This document shows, in pieces, positions 48,176 to 58,997 of a stretch of DNA of 64,000 nt. Source of the DNA: Nocardioides salarius (GTDB taxonomy: Bacteria > Actinomycetota > Actinomycetes > Propionibacteriales > Nocardioidaceae). The notes under the pieces are model-generated. The model did no database searches. It had not been told where the DNA came from and worked only from the letters and a program-made list of their open reading frames with translations. Both the position numbers and the translations under genes were made by a program. The stretch spans positions 1,612,001 to 1,676,000 of the forward strand of contig NZ_JAFBBZ010000001.1 in the NCBI RefSeq assembly GCF_016907435.1, read 5' to 3'. Numbering within the stretch: position 1 is the stretch's first letter; every line of letters starts with the position of its first letter.

Positions 48176-50725
48176 GCGGGCGTGGCGGAGCCGGCGCTCG
48201 GCGCGGGTGGCGACCCGCCAGGCGAGCACGCCGACCACGAGGCTGAGCAGGGTGGCCAGGGCGGGGTAGTCGTCCTCGAGGTGCGGGTAGACCTGCCAGT
48301 GGGTCAGGTAGATGTAGAGGGAGCCGCCGGCCAGGCAGGCGACCAGGCGGGCCGCGGTGGCCGGCAGCCGGACCCGGCGCGACCAGGTCAGCACCAGCAG
48401 GCCAGCGACCACGACGGCGCTGCGGGCGTCGTCGGCGAAGAAGCCCGGCACCGTGAGCACGGCGAGCGCCGAGACGACCAGCCGGTGGCCGGTGGTGCGG
48501 GCGCGGGCGACGGCCCAGCCCAGGGTCAGCAACCAGGCCACGACCGGGGCGCGGTGGATGACGTCGCCGTCGGGCAGCGGCACCAGCTCGTAGCGGGCCA
48601 GCAGCGCCAGCAGGGTCAGGGCGACCGGGAACCAGAACGGCCAGCGCCGCTCGGTGCGGTCGAGCACCGGCACGGCGACCAGCGCGGCGACCCCGAGCAC
48701 CAGCAGCACCAGCGCCTCGACGAACCAGTGGTGCCAGGCGGGCTCGGTCCAGCCCGGGGGGCCCAGGAAGCCGTTGACCAGCAGCGCGGTCTGCCAGGGG
48801 TAGGCACCCAGCAGCAGCGCGGTGCCGCCGATCCACAGCACCGCCGGCACCACCACCCGCGCGGCGCCGGTGAGGAGCCGCCGCACCCGCTCGCGGCGGG
48901 TCACGTCGCCCAGGGCGAAGCGGGCCAGGTTGAAGCCGGCGAGCGCGAGCAGCAGGTGGGCCCCGCCGAGCAGGGTGAGCAGGTCGGCGTGGGTGCCGAC
49001 CACGGCCACGATCGCCACGGCGCGCAGCACCACGTTGGTCTCGACGGCGCGGCCGCGACGGGTCCGTGCCACACCGGCGCCCTCGAGCTCGCCGACGGTG
49101 CGCAGGTGCCAGTCGGGCGGCAGGTGGCCCAGCGCCTCCTCGAGGCGCACCGAGGTCTCGACGTAGGTCAGGGAGTCGCCGCCGAGGCCGGCGAACGTGT
49201 CGTCGTCACCGACCGGGCGGCCCAGCACCGCGGTGAGCACGTCGCGCACGGTCTCGGGCTGCGCCGGGCCGGACCGCTCGGGCGCGGGCCGCGCGAGGGC
49301 GGCCACCGCCCGGTGGTCGGGCTTGCCGTTGGCCACCCGGGGCAGCTGCGCCACCGCGTGCACCTGCACCGCCGCGGCCGGCAGCCCGGTGGCGGCGGTG
49401 ACCAGGCGGCGTACGCGGGCGAGCAGGCGGGTGGCCCCGCCGGTGGCCCGCGGCTCGACGGCCACGACCAGCTGCTCGGCGGCGCCGTCGACCGGCGGGG
49501 TGCTCGCGACCAGGGCGCGCACGCCGTCGTCGACCAGCGCGCGCTCGACGCGGTCGAGGTCGATGCGCAGCCCCATCACCTTGGCGGTGCGCGAGAGCCG
49601 GCCGACCACCTCCCACAGCCCGTCGTCGCCGCGGCGGGCCAGGTCGCCGGTGCGCAGCCGGTGCACCTCGCGGCCCCGGGCCAGGTCGCCGGGGCACTCC
49701 GCGTAGCCGAGCATCACGTTGGGGCCCTCGTAGACGAGCTCGCCGGTGCCCGCGGGCGAGCCGGGCACGTCGGCGAGCTCGAAGCGGCCGCCGGGCACGG
49801 GCAGCCCGATCGTGCCGGGCCGGGCGCCGGCGAGGTCGGGCGGCAGGTAGGCCATCCGCGCGGTCGCCTCGGTCTGGCCGTACATGACGAAGAGGTCGAA
49901 GCCGCGGCGCTGGCCCAGCTCGGCGTAGGCCCGCACCCGCTCGGGCGCCATCGCCCCGCCGGCCTGGGTGAGGTAGCGCAGGGTCGTGGGGGCCACCTCG
50001 TCGAGCCCGATCCGCTCGAGCAGCTCGAAGGTGTGCGGCACCCCGGCCAGCGAGGTGGCGCCGTGCTCGCGGGCGGCGGCCCAGAAGCACGGGTCGACGA
50101 CCGAGGCGTCGCTGAGCAGCACGCCGGCGCCGCGCAGCAGGTGGGTGTGCAGCACCGAGAGCCCGTAGCAGTAGTGCAGCGGCAGGCTCAGCGCCGCCAG
50201 GTCGTCGTCGCGCAGCGGGAGGTAGGCAGCGATCGACTCGGCGTTGGCCTGCAGGTTCTCGGCGCTCAGGCGCACCAGCCGGGGCGAGCCGGTGCTGCCC
50301 GAGGTCGAGAGCAGGGCGGCCAGCTCGGGGTGCAGGTCGTGGGCGCTGCCGGGGCGCTGCTCGTCGAGGGCGTCGCCGCGCGCCACCACGTCGGGGTCGT
50401 ACGCCGCCCGCGTCGCGGTCACCACGTCGGGCCGGGCCGCGTCGACGACGACCACCGGGTGCCCGCCCGCGAGGGCGGCCAGGTAGGTGGCGACCGAGTC
50501 GACGTCGGAGGCCATCTCGAGCAGCACCAGGCGGCGGACCGGCCCGAGGCGCTCGGCGCGCTCGGCGACGAGCGCGGCCAGGTCGGCGTACGAGACCACC
50601 CCCTCGTCGTGCACCAGGGCGCGGCGCCGCCCCCAGGCCGCGAGGTCGCGCGCGAACCCGACGCCCGGGGCGGGAGTCGTGGTGGGCGCCCCGGAGCGGT
50701 CCGGGAGGTGGGGGGCGATGCTCAC
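48119..50725 (-). CDS. NRPS-like protein: adenylation, carrier and membrane acyltransferase domains
   Basis: 868 residues from GTG 50725 (TACCCT six bases upstream). Residues about 15-480 are an AMP-forming adenylation domain: [48 protein letters not shown] and NGKPDHRA. About 490-560 is a carrier domain with the phosphopantetheine serine in FAGLGGDSLTYVETS. From about 570 the protein is membrane-embedded (roughly ten helices), resembling acyltransferase-3 proteins and carrying HWFVEALVLLVLGVAALVAV and YIYLTHWQVYPHL. It probably activates an acid, holds it as a thioester and transfers it across or at the membrane. An iron box suggests siderophore-related use. The last 19 residues come from the repeat array. 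Confidence 0.82.
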   Translation of the reverse strand: MSIAPHLPDRSGAPTTTPAPGVGFARDLAAWGRRRALVHDEGVVSYADLAALVAERAERLGPVRRLVLLEMASDVDSVATYLAALAGGHPVVVVDAARPDVVTATRAAYDPDVVARGDALDEQRPGSAHDLHPELAALLSTSGSTGSPRLVRLSAENLQANAESIAAYLPLRDDDLAALSLPLHYCYGLSVLHTHLLRGAGVLLSDASVVDPCFWAAAREHGATSLAGVPHTFELLERIGLDEVAPTTLRYLTQAGGAMAPERVRAYAELGQRRGFDLFVMYGQTEATARMAYLPPDLAGARPGTIGLPVPGGRFELADVPGSPAGTGELVYEGPNVMLGYAECPGDLARGREVHRLRTGDLARRGDDGLWEVVGRLSRTAKVMGLRIDLDRVERALVDDGVRALVASTPPVDGAAEQLVVAVEPRATGGATRLLARVRRLVTAATGLPAAAVQVHAVAQLPRVANGKPDHRAVAALARPAPERSGPAQPETVRDVLTAVLGRPVGDDDTFAGLGGDSLTYVETSVRLEEALGHLPPDWHLRTVGELEGAGVARTRRGRAVETNVVLRAVAIVAVVGTHADLLTLLGGAHLLLALAGFNLARFALGDVTRRERVRRLLTGAARVVVPAVLWIGGTALLLGAYPWQTALLVNGFLGPPGWTEPAWHHWFVEALVLLVLGVAALVAVPVLDRTERRWPFWFPVALTLLALLARYELVPLPDGDVIHRAPVVAWLLTLGWAVARARTTGHRLVVSALAVLTVPGFFADDARSAVVVAGLLVLTWSRRVRLPATAARLVACLAGGSLYIYLTHWQVYPHLEDDYPALATLLSLVVGVLAWRVATRAERRLRHARRPGANFPPTRRRSPADPA

Positions 50726-50731
50726 CCCCCG

Positions 50732-50754
50732 AGGGTAAGGCAAGGCTCACCTAT
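50732..50754. promoter_or_regulatory. Iron box overlapping the -10 of the NRPS-like gene
   Basis: TAAGGCAAGGCTCACCTAT at 50736-50754 fits the DmdR/IdeR iron-box pattern (TTAGGTTAGGCTCACCTAA). On the minus strand a TACCCT -10 (50737-50732) is followed by six bases and GTG 50725, so the box overlaps the hexamer and the repressor would block the polymerase directly. Confidence 0.78.
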
Positions 50755-50895
50755 GCACGAGTCGTGGTCCCGTCCACCGGACCCGTCTCCTCCGATCGGT
50801 CAGTTCCCAAGACGTCTCCTCAGGTTCGCCGGACACGCGGCGCGAGCCGGGTCCACGATGACCGGGGCGACCCGGGAGGGGCCGCCCACCACCCC

Positions 50896-50924
50896 GACGA
50901 CCTGACGACCTGACGACCTGACGA
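50896..50924 (+). repeat. 8-bp microsatellite in a 5' leader
   Basis: GACGACCT three times in tandem plus GACGA, ending at the GAGGGAG ribosome site of the next gene. The spacing from any upstream promoter would change by 8 bp per slip. Confidence 0.7.
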
Positions 50925-50936
50925 GGGAGCCTGCCC

Positions 50937-52109
50937 ATGAGTCTCGACCGCACCACCCCCCACCCCGGCGCCGACCGCGCGCTGCCGCGGCTGGGCGCGC
51001 GCGCCGCCACCGCCGCCACCGTGCTGGCGCTGACCGCCGGCACCCTGGGCGCCGGGAGCCTGGCCGCCGGCGCCGCGAACGCCGCACAGACCTCCCCCCG
51101 GGTCTCCGCCGCGGCCGTGACCGGCACCGGCCTCCACACCGGTGCCGTCGAGGAGCGCCGCGCCCGCACCTGCCAGGAGGCCAAGCAGGACCTGCGCAAG
51201 GCCAAGAAGTCGGTGAAGAAGGCCCGCAAGGCCAAGCACAACCGCGCCACCAAGGTGTCCCGGGCCAAGAAGCGGGTGGAGAAGCGCAAGAACCGGCGCG
51301 ACAAGCTGTGCGCGACCGGCGGTGGCACCACGACGCCCGGCCAGGTGCAGGACGAGGTCGACGAGTCGCGCGACGCGCTCGGCTCGCTGCCGCTGGGCCA
51401 GCTTGGCGCACTGCTGCCGGCCGAGCTCACCGGCCAGCTCGACACCGCCACCGCACAGCTGCAGGACCTGCTGGGCCAGCTCGAGGCCGGCATCCCCGGC
51501 GCCGACGCCGGTGAGCTGGCCGAGATCCTCGCGGCGCTGCAGGCGATGGACGTGCCCGGCCTGGTCGCGGCGGTCCAGTCCCTGCTGGGCGAGCTCACCG
51601 GTGGTGGGTTCGAGGGTGCCGACCCGGCCGCGGTCAGCACCGTCCTCACCACGCTGCTGGGCGGGCTGCCCGGCGGCACCGGCCTGCCGGGCGCCGACCT
51701 GGGCCAGGTCGCCGGCGCCCTCGCGGCGCTGCAGGGCGCCCTGGGCGCCTTCGACCCCGCAGCCGGGCCCGCCGGCCTGCTGGCGGCGGCCGAGGGCCTG
51801 GCCACCGCGCTGACCGGCCTGGCCGGCCAGCTCGACGGCGCCGACCTCGGCCCGCTGCTCGGGCTCTTCACCGAGCTGCAGGACCTCGGCGCGCTGTCCG
51901 GCGCCGACCCCACCGGCGTCTTCGCCCAGGTGCTCGAGGCACTGGTCGGCGAGCTCGGCTCGACCGGCTTCCTCGACCAGCTCGGCGGCGCGATCGACGC
52001 GGGCACGCTGGCACTGCTGCTGGGCTCGCTCGGCGACGTGCTGGGCGACCTGCTCGGCGGGCTGCTGGGCGGGCTGCCGGGCCTCCCGCTGCCCCGCGCG
52101 GCGGGCTGA
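50937..52109 (+). CDS. Secreted protein of unknown function with Cys-bounded basic segment
   Basis: 390 residues from ATG 50937, with GAGGGAG 7 nt upstream. It has a long signal peptide (ATAATVLALTAGTLGAGSLA ... NAAQ). Residues about 77-124 form a Lys/Arg-rich helix bounded by two cysteines (CQEAKQDLRKAKKSVKKARK ... KRKNRRDKLC). The remaining 260 residues are almost only Gly, Leu, Ala, Gln and Asp, in short repeats such as LLGQLEAGIPGADAGELAEI and LLGGLPGGTGLPGADL. No known domain is recognised. The basic part could bind DNA, teichoic acid or glycan; the acidic, Leu-rich tail may be a self-assembling repeat region (inference). Confidence 0.75.
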   Translation: MSLDRTTPHPGADRALPRLGARAATAATVLALTAGTLGAGSLAAGAANAAQTSPRVSAAAVTGTGLHTGAVEERRARTCQEAKQDLRKAKKSVKKARKAKHNRATKVSRAKKRVEKRKNRRDKLCATGGGTTTPGQVQDEVDESRDALGSLPLGQLGALLPAELTGQLDTATAQLQDLLGQLEAGIPGADAGELAEILAALQAMDVPGLVAAVQSLLGELTGGGFEGADPAAVSTVLTTLLGGLPGGTGLPGADLGQVAGALAALQGALGAFDPAAGPAGLLAAAEGLATALTGLAGQLDGADLGPLLGLFTELQDLGALSGADPTGVFAQVLEALVGELGSTGFLDQLGGAIDAGTLALLLGSLGDVLGDLLGGLLGGLPGLPLPRAAG

Positions 52110-52140
52110 GCCGGGCCGCGCGGCGGCGTACACGCTCGAG

Positions 52141-52230
52141 GAGCTTCATCGGCCGGCCGACGGACCTGGCGGGTGGCCGATGAAGCTTCATCGGCCACCC
52201 AGGAGTTTCATCGGCCGCCCGATGAAACTC
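52141..52230. repeat. Stacked TTCATCGG palindromes between convergent genes
   Basis: A perfect 30-bp palindrome without loop occupies 52171-52200 (GGGTGGCCGATGAAG and its reverse complement). A second inverted repeat, 52203-52230, has 12-bp arms GAGTTTCATCGG/CCGATGAAACTC around CCGC. An extra half-site, GAGCTTCATCGGCC, lies at 52141-52154. The TTCATCGG core is shared with 20048-20073. The location between the secreted-protein stop (52109) and ppsA stop (52244) suits a bidirectional terminator. Confidence 0.82.
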
Positions 52231-52243
52231 TCCCGGCCGCGCC

Positions 52244-54699
<2,456 letters not shown>

Positions 54700-54703
<4 letters not shown>

Positions 54704-55566
54704 GCGGGGTTCTCTTCCTGGGTGCGGCGGACGCGCTCGGCGGCCTTGGCTCGGGAGGTGCGGTTCTGCAGGATCAGCGCGCTGATCTCCTCGACCGACT
54801 TGGCCGAGGAGTCGACGACGGGCAGGCGGTAGGCCTCGAAGAGCTGCTTGGCGCGGCGCAGCTCCCACCGGCACTGCTCGGGCGAGGCGTAGCGCGAGCC
54901 GGGGCGGCGCTCGTTGCGCACCCGGCTGAGCCGGTCGACGTTGGTGGTGATGCCCCAGCACCGGTCGGCGTACGCCGCCACCGGGCCGGGCAGGTCGCTG
55001 CGCTCGAGGTCCTCGTCGACCAGGGGGTAGTTGGCCACGAAGAGCCCGTGCTGCAGGGCCAGGTACATGCTGGTGGGGGTCTTGCCGCAGCGCGAGGGCG
55101 CCAGCAGGATCACGTCGGCGCGGTCCATCGCACGCAGGCTCTGGCCGTCGTCGTGCTCGATGGTGAACTCCACCGCGGCCATCCGGCTGTTGTAGCGCTG
55201 GATGTCGCCGACGCCGTGCAGCCGGGCGGCCTCGCGGCGACCCGAGCGGCCCAGGATCGACTCGACGCGCTGCATGTGCATGCCGAAGAAGTCGATCAGC
55301 GGGGCCCGCGTGCGGTTGAGCTCCTCACGCACGCCGTCCTCGGCCGCGGTGGTGAAGACGAGCGGGGTGACGGCACCCTCCATCAGCTCGTCGAGCATCG
55401 CCACGACCTCGCGGGCGTGCTCGACGGTGGAGATGAACGGGATGGTGGTGCGCTCGAACTTGGCGTCGGGGAACTGGATGAGCAGCGCGTTGCCCATCGT
55501 CTCCGCGCTGATGCCGGTGGAGTCGGAGAGGAAGAAGACGGGCACCACCGGGTCGGAGTCGTCCAC
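54700..55566 (-). CDS. ppsR: PEP synthase regulatory protein (bifunctional kinase/pyrophosphorylase)
   Basis: 288 residues from GTG 55566, chosen because AGGAGG lies 6 nt upstream; the frame is open farther. It is a DUF299 family protein: [20 protein letters not shown] at the N-terminus, [16 protein letters not shown], and the P-loop [20 protein letters not shown] near residue 160, then [14 protein letters not shown]. Known members phosphorylate with ADP, and dephosphorylate with Pi, a Thr next to the active-site His of PPDK/PEP synthase. Overlap with ppsA supports that pairing here. Confidence 0.94.
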
Positions 55567-55723
55567 CGTCCACCTCCTCGCCAGGGACCGTGCCTGCGGA
55601 TGCCGGTCCTGTGCGGCACCGTAGCGCCTGGTCGCCACACTCGCGCGGGGCGCCGAGATGTGGTCGCCGAGAGTCACCCGTTGGAGGGGGGATCGAACGG
55701 CGGGGGGCGGGTAAAGGACGAGC

Positions 55724-56860
55724 GTGAGCATCTCCGTCGCCCCGGCCTCCGCGCAGGCCGGCCCCCGACCCCTGACGATCGCCTCGGTGCCCAGCGGTCA
55801 CGTCTACGTCCGTCACCTCGCGCCCGAGGGAGCGACGCACGAGGCCCGGGTACGACGCCTGCCCGACCCGCCGCCGCGGGTCGCCGACCCCGAGCCCGGC
55901 CAGTGGTGGCCGCCGGCGATGCTGGACCCGGCGTGGGTGCGGGCCCACGACTTCGACCTGCTGCACCTGCACTTCGGCTTCGACGCGCTGCGCCCCGAGG
56001 ACCTCGTCGCCTTCGCCGACGCCGTCCACGACACCGGCCGCGGCCTGGTGCAGACCGTCCACGACCTGCGCAACCCCCACCACGCCGACCGCGGCCTGCA
56101 CGACGAGCAGCTCGACGCGCTGGTGCCGCGCGCCGACGCGCTGCTGACGCTGACCCCCGGCGCGGCCGAGGAGATCCGCCGCCGCTGGGGCCGCGAGGCC
56201 ACCGTGGTGCCGCACCCGCACGTGGTCGACCTGCGCACGATGGCGGTGGCGGCCGACTGCCGCGCCCGGCGGCGCACCGGAGCGTTCCGGGTGGGGCTGC
56301 ACGTCAAGAGCCTGCGAGCCTCGATGGCACCGATGCGGCTGCTGCCCACGCTGGCCGAGACCGTGGCCGACCTGCCCGACGCGGTGCTGCAGGTCAACGC
56401 GCACCGCGACGTGATGGAGGGCGGCGCCCGCGAGGACGTCGAGCTGCGCGGCTGGCTGCGCCGCGCGGCCGAGGCCGGACGGGTCGACCTGCGCGTCCAC
56501 GACTTCCTGCCCGACGACGAGCTGTGGGCCTACCTGGGCTCGCTCGACCTGTCGGTGCTGCCCTACCGGTTCGGCACCCACTCGGGCTGGCTGGAGGCCT
56601 GCCGCGACCTGGGCACCACCGTGCTCGCGCCCACCTGCGGCTACTTCGCCGAGCAGGGCCCGGTGCTGGGCTACGAGCACGACGAGGACCACGTCGACCT
56701 CGACTCGCTGGCCTCGGCGGTGCGGCGCGCACACGCCGAGCGCCCGCGCTGGGGGGCCGGCATCGACGAGCGCCGCGCCCAGCGGCGCGAGGTGGCGCGG
56801 GCGCACGAGCGGGTCTACGCCGACGTGGCCCGGGCCCACGGCCGCCCGGTGGAGCGGTGA
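55724..56860 (+). CDS. Glycosyltransferase (GT-B like), first gene of a four-GT operon
   Basis: 378 residues from GTG 55724, with AAAGGA 6 nt upstream. No signal peptide. The N-terminal half has DLLHLHFGFDALRPEDLVAF and LVQTVHDLRNPHHADRGLHD, then a donor-side half with FRVGLHVKSLRASMAPMRLL, VHDFLPDDELWAYLGSLDLS and LSVLPYRFGTHSGWLEACRD, which follow the GT4-like GT-B layout (E/D-x-sugar region, here replaced by GTHSGWLEA). The acceptor is unknown. It overlaps the next gene by GTGA. Confidence 0.72.
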   Translation: MSISVAPASAQAGPRPLTIASVPSGHVYVRHLAPEGATHEARVRRLPDPPPRVADPEPGQWWPPAMLDPAWVRAHDFDLLHLHFGFDALRPEDLVAFADAVHDTGRGLVQTVHDLRNPHHADRGLHDEQLDALVPRADALLTLTPGAAEEIRRRWGREATVVPHPHVVDLRTMAVAADCRARRRTGAFRVGLHVKSLRASMAPMRLLPTLAETVADLPDAVLQVNAHRDVMEGGAREDVELRGWLRRAAEAGRVDLRVHDFLPDDELWAYLGSLDLSVLPYRFGTHSGWLEACRDLGTTVLAPTCGYFAEQGPVLGYEHDEDHVDLDSLASAVRRAHAERPRWGAGIDERRAQRREVARAHERVYADVARAHGRPVER

Positions 56861-57948
56861 GCCGCCCGACCACGGGGCCGCTGCGCGTGTGCCTGGTGGC
56901 CTCCTCGCAGCACCCGATCCGCGAGCCGTTCGCCGGCGGTCTCGAGTCGCAGACCCACTACCTGGCCCGCGAGCTGCGGCGCCGCGGCCACCTGGTCTCG
57001 CTGTACGCCGCCCCCGGCTCCGACCCGGCGCTGCAGGCGCGCGAGCTGACCCTCGACCGGTTCCGGCCCAGCGCCGCCGCCAGCCGCGACGTCAACGCGC
57101 CCCCGGCGCGGTGGATGACCGAGCACCACGCCTACCTCTCCCTGATGCTCGACCTGGCCGGCGCGGGCGGCGACGAGGTCGACGTGGTGCACAACAACTC
57201 GCTGCACCACCTGCCGGTGGCGATGGCCCGCACGCTCACGGTGCCGGTCGTGACCACCCTGCACACCCCGCCCCTGCCCTGGCTCGAGTCGGCCTTCCAC
57301 CTCAGCCCGGACACCCCGGCCGTCGCGGTCTCCGAGACCTGCCGGCGGATGTGGGCCCCGCGGGTGCGCGCCTCGGTGGTGCGCAACGGCGTCGACACCG
57401 AGCGCTGGCGGCCCGGCCCCGGCGGTGGCGCGGCGGTCTGGTCGGGCCGGATGACGGCCGAGAAGGCGCCGCACGACGCGATCCTGGCCTGCCGCCGCGC
57501 GGGGGTGCCGCTGCGGCTGGTCGGGCCGGTCAGCGACCCGGCGTACTACGACGCGATGGTGCGCCCGCTGCTGGGCGGCGACGTCGAGCACCTGGGCCAC
57601 CTCCCCCACGACGAGCTCGTCGAGGTGGTCGGCGCGGCCTCGGTCGCGCTGGTCACCCCCCGCTGGGAGGAGCCGTACGGCCTGGTCGCGGCCGAGGCCA
57701 TGGCCTGCGGCACGCCCGTCGCGGCCTACGACCGGGGCGCGGTCGCCGAGGTGGTCACGCCCGCCGCCGGGGTGGTGGTGGCGGCCGACGACGTCGACGC
57801 GCTGGCGGCCGCCCTGCCGCGCGCGGCGGCGCTGCCCCGCGACCAGGTGCGGGCCACGGCGGTGCGGGACTGCTCGCTGCAGCGGATGGTCGACGAGTAC
57901 GAGGCGCTCTACGTCTCCCTGGCCGCCGCCGGCCGACCCGCCGCATGA
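56857..57948 (+). CDS. Glycosyltransferase family 4
   Basis: 363 residues from GTG 56857. Clear GT4 features are FAGGLESQTHYLARELRRRG near the N-terminus, VDVVHNNSLHHLPVAMARTL, the linker VVRNGVDTERWRPGPGG, and the donor motif TPRWEEPYGLVAAEAMACGT (E-x7-E) near residue 270, then GRMTAEKAPHDAILACRR. It is a retaining transferase using a nucleotide-activated sugar. It is cytoplasmic and translationally coupled on both sides (GTGA, ATGA), so it probably works with the other three transferases on one glycan or glycoconjugate. Confidence 0.88.
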   Translation: MSRPTTGPLRVCLVASSQHPIREPFAGGLESQTHYLARELRRRGHLVSLYAAPGSDPALQARELTLDRFRPSAAASRDVNAPPARWMTEHHAYLSLMLDLAGAGGDEVDVVHNNSLHHLPVAMARTLTVPVVTTLHTPPLPWLESAFHLSPDTPAVAVSETCRRMWAPRVRASVVRNGVDTERWRPGPGGGAAVWSGRMTAEKAPHDAILACRRAGVPLRLVGPVSDPAYYDAMVRPLLGGDVEHLGHLPHDELVEVVGAASVALVTPRWEEPYGLVAAEAMACGTPVAAYDRGAVAEVVTPAAGVVVAADDVDALAAALPRAAALPRDQVRATAVRDCSLQRMVDEYEALYVSLAAAGRPAA

Positions 57949-58997
57949 GCACCGGACCCCTCGCGGTCGCGGCCCCCTCGACCGTCGGCTGCTACGTGCA
58001 CCACCACGGCAGCGGCCACCTGCACCGCGCCGGGGCGCTGGCCCGTGAGGTGGCCGGGCGCGGGGTCTCGGTGACCGGCCTGTCCTCGCTGCCCCGCCCG
58101 GACGACTGGAGCGGTGAGTGGGTGGACCTGCCCCGAGACGACCCAGCGGAGCCCGGCTGCCCCGACCCCGCCGCCGCCGACCCGCTCGCCGGCGGCCGGC
58201 TGCACTGGGCGCCGCGACACCACGCGGGCCTGCTGGAGAGGCACGCCGCCGTCGCGGCCTGGCTGGCGCGCACCCGCCCCGCCGCGGTCGTCGTCGACGT
58301 GTCGGTCGAGGTGGCCCTGCTGGTCCGGCTGCACGGCGTGCCGGTGGTCTCGGTGGTGCTGCCGGGGGTGCGCGACGACGCGGCCCACCGGCTGGGCCAC
58401 GACGTCTGCGACGAGCTCGTCGGGCTCTGGCCCGCCGAGGCGACCGCGACGCTGCTGGGGGTCGCGCCCGAGGTGGCCGGCCGAGTGCGGGCCCTGGGCG
58501 GGCTGTCCCGGTTCGAGGTCGAGGCGCCTCCCGGGCGACGGCGCCCCGGGCCGCCGCGGGTGCTGGTGCTCGGCGGTCGCGGCGGCGACGCCTGGGCCGA
58601 GGGCGAGCTCGAGGCGGCGACGGCCGCCGCCGGGTCGTGGGACTGGCAGGTGCTGGGCGGCACCGGCGGCTCCTGGGTCGCCGACCCGCGCGAGGCGATC
58701 CGCGACGCCGACGTGGTGCTGACCCACGCGGGCCAGAACGCGCTCGCCGAGGTGGCCGCGCTGCGCCGCCCGGCCGTGGTCGTGCCGGCCGAGCGGCCCC
58801 ACGACGAGCAGCGGTGCACCGGCCGGGTGCTCGCCGCGGGCCCGTGGCCCGCCGTGGTCGTGCCGTCGCTGGCGGCCGCGCGCTGGCCCGACGTGCTCGA
58901 CGAGGCGCGGGCCCTCGACGGCTCGGCCTGGGCGGGCTGGGTCGACGGGCACGCCGCGGCGCGCTTCGCCGACGTCGTGGAGCAGGTGGCCCGATGA
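57945..58997 (+). CDS. Glycosyltransferase, GT28/MGT-like
   Basis: 350 residues from ATG 57945. The N-terminus CYVHHHGSGHLHRAGALARE is the GxGH-type acceptor-side motif of GT28/MurG- and MGT-like enzymes. The C-terminal half carries VLVLGGRGGDAWAEGELEAA and the donor loop DADVVLTHAGQNALAEVAAL, the HAGxN-E pattern that binds UDP-sugars, then VVVPAERPHDEQRCTGRVLA. Such proteins are common in actinobacterial surface-glycan clusters. The exact sugar is unknown. It is coupled to neighbours by ATGA overlaps. Confidence 0.82.
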   Translation: MSTGPLAVAAPSTVGCYVHHHGSGHLHRAGALAREVAGRGVSVTGLSSLPRPDDWSGEWVDLPRDDPAEPGCPDPAAADPLAGGRLHWAPRHHAGLLERHAAVAAWLARTRPAAVVVDVSVEVALLVRLHGVPVVSVVLPGVRDDAAHRLGHDVCDELVGLWPAEATATLLGVAPEVAGRVRALGGLSRFEVEAPPGRRRPGPPRVLVLGGRGGDAWAEGELEAATAAAGSWDWQVLGGTGGSWVADPREAIRDADVVLTHAGQNALAEVAALRRPAVVVPAERPHDEQRCTGRVLAAGPWPAVVVPSLAAARWPDVLDEARALDGSAWAGWVDGHAAARFADVVEQVAR

